From: Gnetum montanum
Lineage: Eukaryota > Streptophyta > Gnetopsida > Gnetales > Gnetaceae
Direction: 5' to 3'
Assembly: GCA_015680685.1 (NCBI GenBank)
Contig: MNCI01003683.1
Span: 615,141 to 679,140 of the forward strand
DNA: 64,000 nucleotides
This document shows, one piece after another, positions 57,954 through 64,000 of the stretch (positions are counted from its first letter, which is position 1; the number at the start of each line of letters is the position of its first letter). The position numbers were made by a program, and so were the translations under genes. The notes beneath the pieces were generated by a model, which was not told where the DNA came from, ran no database searches, and was given only the letters and a program-made list of their open reading frames with translations.

Positions 57954-58280
57954 AAACCCACACTGGGTTAGGAAGTAACTATGTGATTAATGTATCTCCT
58001 TGGTTAAAAACACACTAGGTGCCTACCCACTATTCACTTCTGTGTGCCCTGTACCCTACTCTCTACTTTTGTTCCATTTGTGTTACATTAGGTTAACACA
58101 GTAGCATGTTATTTGTATATAGCTCAATTTTTTAGATTACGCATCTTGCTTCTTGCATTCATCTACTTTGTTTATGCATTTTCTCAGTTAGTTTACACTC
58201 TTATAGTTATTACGTTAATGCATGAAAAATATCAAAGTGCATAAAATCATAAATGCAAAAAAAAAAATCACCAAAAAAGA
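57954..58280. other. spacer, no gene seen
   Basis: AT-rich DNA between the poly-C run and the minisatellite, without coding signal. Confidence 0.5.
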
Positions 58281-58289
58281 GAGATAGCA

Positions 58290-58995
58290 ACACATAGCCT
58301 AGAATGGCCTTAAACTATCACTATGGCCTGCAATTACCTTAAACTATCATAGTGGCTTGAAATGGCCTTAAACTATAACAATGTCATTGGCCCAAAATGG
58401 CCTTAAACTATAACAATGTCGTTGGCCCCAAATGACCTTAAACTACCACCCTGATCCACTATGGCCTTAGACTAATAACCCAGCAGTCCAAAATGGCCTA
58501 AAATGATTGCTTTTAATTCCTTCGCAAAGGCCTAGAATGGCCCTAAATTACCGTTATCATTGTGGCCCAAAACAACCTAAAACTAGCAAATGCATAGCCC
58601 AAAAAGGCCTTAAACTAGCAATATATGGCCCGAAATGACCTTAAACTACTACTTTTAAGTCCATCAATAGTGGCCTAGAATGGTCTTAAACTAGCAAAAT
58701 GTGGTCCAAAATACTATCACTGTTAATCTTATCACAACCATAAAATAGATAGCAATACGTGGCCCAAAATGTCCTTAAACTATCACTTTTAACCTCCTCA
58801 CTATGGCCTGGAATGACCTTAAACTATCACCTTAGCCCACTATGGCCTTATACTGGCCACACATGGCCTAAAATGGCCAAAAACTAGCATTGACCCTTCC
58901 ACTATGACCTTAAACTAGCATGAGGCCCATCAAGGCTTTAAACTGACAACAGACTCGCTATGGCATGTAATGGCCCAATATCGCTATGGCTTGTA
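58290..58995. repeat. degenerate GGCC-AAAATGGCCTTAAACTA minisatellite
   Basis: About twenty irregular units of 25-50 bases built on TGGCC(C/T)AAAATGGCCTTAAACTA, with variable spacers such as TATCACTATGG. Units are diverged, so the array is old. No frame is open through it. Confidence 0.85.
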
Positions 58996-59099
58996 ATGGC
59001 CCAAACTCAGATACTCATAGCAAATGCAATAAAATCAGCATATAGGAATAAAAGTTTACACAACAAATAATCATCCAGAAAATATAATATGCATAGTAA

Positions 59100-62000
59100 T
59101 ACATAGCATGAATAGCATCACATGGTAAAAACATAGTAAAAAAAAGCCTAGTGGGAGGTACATTTGGTCATGCTCAACCAGTGGCACTAGGTGGGGGTCG
59201 AAGTCCTTCTTCCTCCAATGCATCACTAGGGCCTACAGTATCATTTGGTACTTGCCACAATCATTAAGAAACATGCACACTTAGTAAGAAAACATGCACT
59301 ATATGAGCTAACTTACAACATGAAAAGCATAAAAACCAAGTAACCTGAGAGGGTCCCACATTGGTAAGTTTTGGAGGTAAGTGTCAAAGGATCTCGGCCT
59401 CAGAAAGTTGCATGCAACCCTCTTGGCCAAAGTCAATACTTGTAAGGGTCTTTCCTTTGTTCATGGTGGCCCATGCAGGTGGCTCCATCAAAAATGTAGT
59501 AAAAGAGGCCTCTCCAAAGGGGGTGACAATCTATCTCACAAGAGAGTCAATCACAACCATACTCTGCATGAACAAGTCATATTCTTACTTCTTGCTAGTC
59601 ACCTCAAGAAACAACTCAAGGTGGTAGTGTTTAGTAGACTCTTCCTTATACCATCATAGGTACACATCATGCTCTTACTTATATTGATGCTTCTGATTCT
59701 TCTGCATCTATCCCCACTGATAAACCTTTGTATTATAATTCTTCCAATCTTGGTTCTTTTAAGTGAGCAAATCCATCTAGAGTTGCTACTCCACCAACTC
59801 TCAAGTGGCCTCGTTCTTACCTCTGAGAGCTACTTAGTATCTATATTACTCAATATTAAAGGTATGCTAGGTGTTATCCCCCCATGATCTAGCCACTAAG
59901 AAGTCATATCTAAATTGAAGATCCTTGATCTTCCCATCCTAGCTAGTTACCCTCACCTTTAGTTCATGTACATGTTTCCACAAGTGCTCATTCAAGCACC
60001 TGTAGACCCACAACACCTTCACACATGAAAGCACACACTTGTTCAATGTCTCATACATGTGACGAGGCATCCAATCAACTTCAAGGGGGATGTCAAGCAA
60101 AGCATCTACCTTGGCCACCTTGCTTAAATCCCATTGTAGCTTAAGACCTGTAGGCATGTAACAATTGAACAATCTGAGAGAAAAACTAAGCATTTAAGTA
60201 GTAAGCAAGATAGCATAAAATGAAAACTAAGGCACACATATTGAGCTCAAGGTCCACTTGTCACAAGCTATCCACCATGTCTTCAATGATGCCTTCCATG
60301 AAGGTAAATTTATCTAGCATATCTACCCATGGCTCCATACAATAGGTAGATGTGAGACTGCTAGCAGGAACATCTGATGTTGTAATACAATGATGCAACT
60401 AGCATATGGCCTAATAGCTAAAAATACTAGACTAAATAGGGGAAGTCAAAAGGTAGTATAAGTTGATTACCTAGCAAGTCCTTAGGCATGAGTGTAGGGG
60501 GTTCACCGAGCTACATACCATCAAATAAGCTATCAAAATCACCCCCATCAAGGTGGAGCAACTCCTCTTCCTCTAATTACTAGAGGGTCTCAACCACCTC
60601 GTGAAGCTCATCTCCATGAGCCATCTTCTCCTCAACTTGAGCAGGCACTTCATCCATTGCAACCTTAGCTGCTGCTCTTGTGGCCCTCTCTTCTTTTTTT
60701 GTAATTAACACACATACCACATATAGCACATCATTATGCATTATGCATCACTAGTTACTTGAAAATATAGCATAACAAAAAAACATATACATAAATATAA
60801 CTAAGTCATCTAAGAATCTATGCATACTAACCTGCAACATCTACATGCAAGCTTTGAAGCTTGATGCGGATCCTTTTACTGCTTGGCTTCCTTATCCTAG
60901 GGGCAGTTTCCTCTTGAGGACATGGCCTCTTGATCTTGGCCTTAGATGGCACCACCAACTCAACTATGTAGCGACCCTCCTTACTCACATCCCTGGTGCC
61001 AATTGGAGAACCCTCGCCTATACTATCACATAAATAATGTGAGTGCCCCACAAGACCCTTGGTCATTACTAATAATAACTCATCAATCTCCTTTGGGGGG
61101 TCCTACGCATGTGTGGTCAAGAACATATTCTTTATCTATGACCTAGATAGCTACTCATAGTCCTACACCACCCACCGCCCATCATCTTGCACAATCAAAA
61201 GCTTCACGAACCTTTGCAGATATCCTATCAAGAATGAGAAATGGACATGGAACTTCACTTAGAGATTAAATTGTAGCCTAGAAATCTCTACATGCATGCC
61301 AGTGACTATGTACATAGCCTAGTTGAACTTTGTACCCTCTAGTAGCACCTCCTTCATCACTCATGCTTGTTCCACCCCTAGGATCTTTTCTTGGGAAAGC
61401 AACTTTGGAAAGGCATGATTGCAGAATAGAAGCTAGAGCTCCTACACATTATGCACTAGCACATCTTTGATCAGTATGCCTTTGTGAGATCGAGTGGTCC
61501 CTAACTAGTCCTTGATCTCCCCTCTGTAGTCTACCTCCCTGCTAGTCTTATTGATAATCATTGGATCATCAATGAAGAAGTCCAAAGAGATCAGCGAAGA
61601 AGGCCTCACTGAGGTCCAATGCTACTATCACATCATACACCCAAGTGAAAAATTTCCTTACATCGCTACTAAAGGAGCCAATGATGATAACCATTTCAGC
61701 CACTGAGATACTTAGGCTAAGGGCCAAGAATAGGTCCATTAACTTGGCATATGTGATCCAAGTCATTAGTGCATCTGACACTTTGTGGCATAGCTAGTGT
61801 TGCACACCCTCTACATCACCATATTTCATGATGAGTGTGGCCTTTGTGCAACCCGTGGTGATCACTATCACCTCGACTAAGGCAACTACCACTGCAACAC
61901 AAAGAAAAATAGCATTAGCATCATGAAAATGAGGAAAACTGAAGGGCATACATGAGCAATCACATGAGCGAAAACATAGATACATGTTTAGTGCAAACGA

Positions 62001-62950
62001 GGTGTGAGATGGGGGTGACACTGCAAGCATCTCCTCAGTGTTAATCTCATTAATGGCCCACTCCTCATCCAACCAGCCATGGGTCTTGCATCACTCGTAT
62101 GCCTTCAGGTATCATGAGGTGTATCTCCAAATCGTGTCCCACTTGCTCAATCATAGCTGCCCAAACGTTTGTACCCAATGAGAATACCTCCAAGGCAGTG
62201 TGGGTCAAGGTTAAAGCATCTGCTTCATTGTGCAAGCCTTCCTCATCAACTCTAAACCTAGCATTAACCATGAGCCATTAGAAATTCAACATGGATGAGT
62301 AGTGAAAAACACCATAAGAGCCATAAAAGCACTTACCATTTGGCACAGTAGATGGTTCCAAGTGGGTTCTAAAACAAGGTATGCACCTACAATGTGATAA
62401 AAAGTGTGTTGTTCTTGTTATAACAAGAAAACCCTATCATGTGCCATACCTTGCATAGCTACTAAACACTCCTACAACCTCTACCCAAACCACCTACCCT
62501 ATCAACATTAGCAATGGACTCATCTAAGATGAACTTTAGGATGCTCAAGTTAGCCCCAGGTAGCAATGTCTTGGTGATGGCACGACTAGCCTCAACCACC
62601 AAGTGTGACCACATGATCACATAGAACTACTGCAGTAGGTATTCTAGGAACTCTCGAGCCCTTTGCTAGAACCACACCACCTGATGGTCCACCTTCATAT
62701 CTGGTGTAGGTGTGTTAGGGATAGGTTCACTCATGCAACATAGGATGCTTACGAGCTTAACCACTATTAGAACAGGCTTCAATAACACCCTGCAATTAGC
62801 AAGCAATAGGCAAACCATTAGTGTACATGTATAGATGCAAAATTTTGACATACATATTATAAATTATTAACATAAATTAGCAAAAATGAAATTTTAACAA
62901 TACACCCTAATGCTCCATAGGTATAGGACATTAATTAATACATTTGATGC
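59100..62950 (-). pseudogene. unrecognised multi-fragment coding-like region
   Basis: Several minus-strand frames look protein-like but match no family I know: 62271-62065 (ALEVFSLGTNVWAAMIEQVG), 61781-61569 (ITYAKLMDLFLALSLSISVA), 61066-60827 (KIKRPCPQEETAPRIRKPSS) and 60193-59939 (VDALLDIPLEVDWMPRHMYE). Some flanks resemble splice sites, for example minus-strand TTGCAG before GTTAG near 60837. This may be the exons of one decayed gene or of an antisense gene carried by a retroelement; similar antisense frames are known in some Tat-lineage elements. Lengths and order are uncertain. Confidence 0.3.
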
Positions 62951-62959
62951 ACCTGACAC

Positions 62960-64000
62960 CCATTGGGGTATGATATACTTTGTAGGATTAACATCATGTT
63001 TGGGTAGTAAAATTTTTTCTAACTTTGGATTACCCGAGTGGAGAGTGTAGTCCAAAAAAATTGAAATTTTGACTAACTCTAGAGCTACCCCAACTACACT
63101 CTATGGAGTGCATAGTATGTAAACATTTTGGAAAACACTTGGGAAGATAGGAATTTTAGCAAACACTTAGCACCCTATGCTCTCAACACCTAGAGAGTGT
63201 AGTCCTACAACCATGGAGAGCGTAGTCTTCCCATGGTGTTGCACCCAGTGCCCCATCTTGCCCCCATCACTGTGGCACACTGCACCCCCCTGATCACCGT
63301 CCCAAGAAATCCAAAATAAAATAAACACACCAAACACATGTGCCCCACCATTGGTCACAACCATGGCCCCTGTGCCACTCCGTGAAATGTAGCAACAACC
63401 ATGGCCATTGGGGCCATGCAGAGGAGAGCAAGAACATAGCAAACCCTATCCTCGTAGTGCCTAATAGCCTTGCATGTGCATGCAACCCTAGCCCATGCAT
63501 GATCCCAACCCTACACAGAGCCCTAAACCCACTATGCCTCAAACCCCACACAAGCCCGTCAAGAAGACGATGTGTAGTGGCAACCACAACACCTAGTGGC
63601 TGTGCTACACTAGGCAGCCATAGCCATGGTCTCCATGGCTACACCATGAAACATAATGCACCACCCTCCATAATTCATGTGCAACCCACAAAACCCTCCC
63701 TACTACCACAGTGCAAACGATGCACGATTGCGGTAGCCATTGCCAAGGTAGGGTGCATGCGGTGGCGCATAGGACTACACTTTCAAACCCTCCAAAAAAA
63801 ATAACATAAATAAGAAAAATGAGCAAAAGGGAAGAGCATAGTCAATGTACCTAGCTAACTTTAATGGCCTCCTCTCCTCCACATGCACCTATGGCAAGTA
63901 GCCTAATGCTCTCTCTCCCTCGACAATGTTCTCCATCCCTGGGTGAAGGCATCCACTTTGGTGCATCATCTTTCTCCCAGCTACACTCTCCATTGGTAGC
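62960..64000. other. second zone with GAGTGTAGTC words
   Basis: GAGTGTAGTCC (63041, 63192), GAGCGTAGTC (63216) and GAGCATAGTC (63833) repeat the words of 52.6-54.2 kb. Long frames at 63167-63826 are Cys/His/Pro-rich and overlap on both strands, without recognisable domains. No gene supported. Confidence 0.5.

Noticed and set aside
63167..63826. Frames up to 154 residues on both strands near the window end
   Set aside because: Rich in Cys, His, Pro and Trp from CCA/TGG-rich DNA; open on both strands at once; no domain.
1..64000. tRNA or rRNA genes
   Set aside because: I saw no cloverleaf or rRNA sequence; the tRNA-like words present are retroelement primer sites.

Overview
The window is plant nuclear DNA from a large, repeat-dominated genome. 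The evidence is Ty1/copia elements primed by initiator-Met tRNA, Athila/Tat-like Ty3/gypsy elements of about 10 kb, an L1-type LINE with a zf-RVT domain, a Helitron that carries an RPA70-like gene with introns, and a ricin-family gene. The many old, decayed LTR elements would suit a gymnosperm, but nothing seen here proves the species. Almost everything is transposon debris; I find one convincing intact gene.

Layout. 1-5.27 kb: minus-strand gypsy remnant with its LTR at 4039-5267. 5.42-11.68 kb: decayed plus-strand copia element with both LTRs. 11.7-13.2 kb: unassigned DNA with a proline/serine-like minisatellite and a duplicated block with E2F-like words. 13.21-15.19 kb: internally deleted copia element with both LTRs. 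15.3-16.5 kb: tandemly duplicated upstream block and TATA box. 16.52-18.22 kb: intact intronless type 2 ribosome-inactivating protein (RIP) gene. 18.4-22.3 kb: intergenic, with several tandem duplications. 22.4-51.3 kb: one broken-up Helitron (Rep, helicase, RPA), interrupted by a 5'-truncated LINE at 24.37-26.29 kb and by two related gypsy elements, one in the helicase (28091-38230, target duplication GTGAT) and one in the RPA gene (39574-49728). 51.3-54.6 kb: AT-rich DNA, then a zone rich in GAGTGTAGTC/GAGCATAGTC words. 54.6-57.9 kb: gypsy gag-protease without reverse transcriptase. 57.9-59.0 kb: poly-C run and a minisatellite. 59.1-62.9 kb: unrecognised protein-like fragments, mostly minus strand. 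63-64 kb: GTAGTC words again.

The RIP gene stands out. It is visibly GC-richer than its surroundings and has an open 568-codon frame, TATA box, poly(A) signal and signal peptide. Its N-glycosidase residues are all present. The cysteines of the usual A-B interchain disulfide are absent, the canonical galactose-site residues are changed, and no N-glycosylation sequon is present. This suggests a single-chain, lectin-altered RIP.

Four single N positions, each flanked by an exact 45-49 bp direct repeat, look like assembly joins and not biology.
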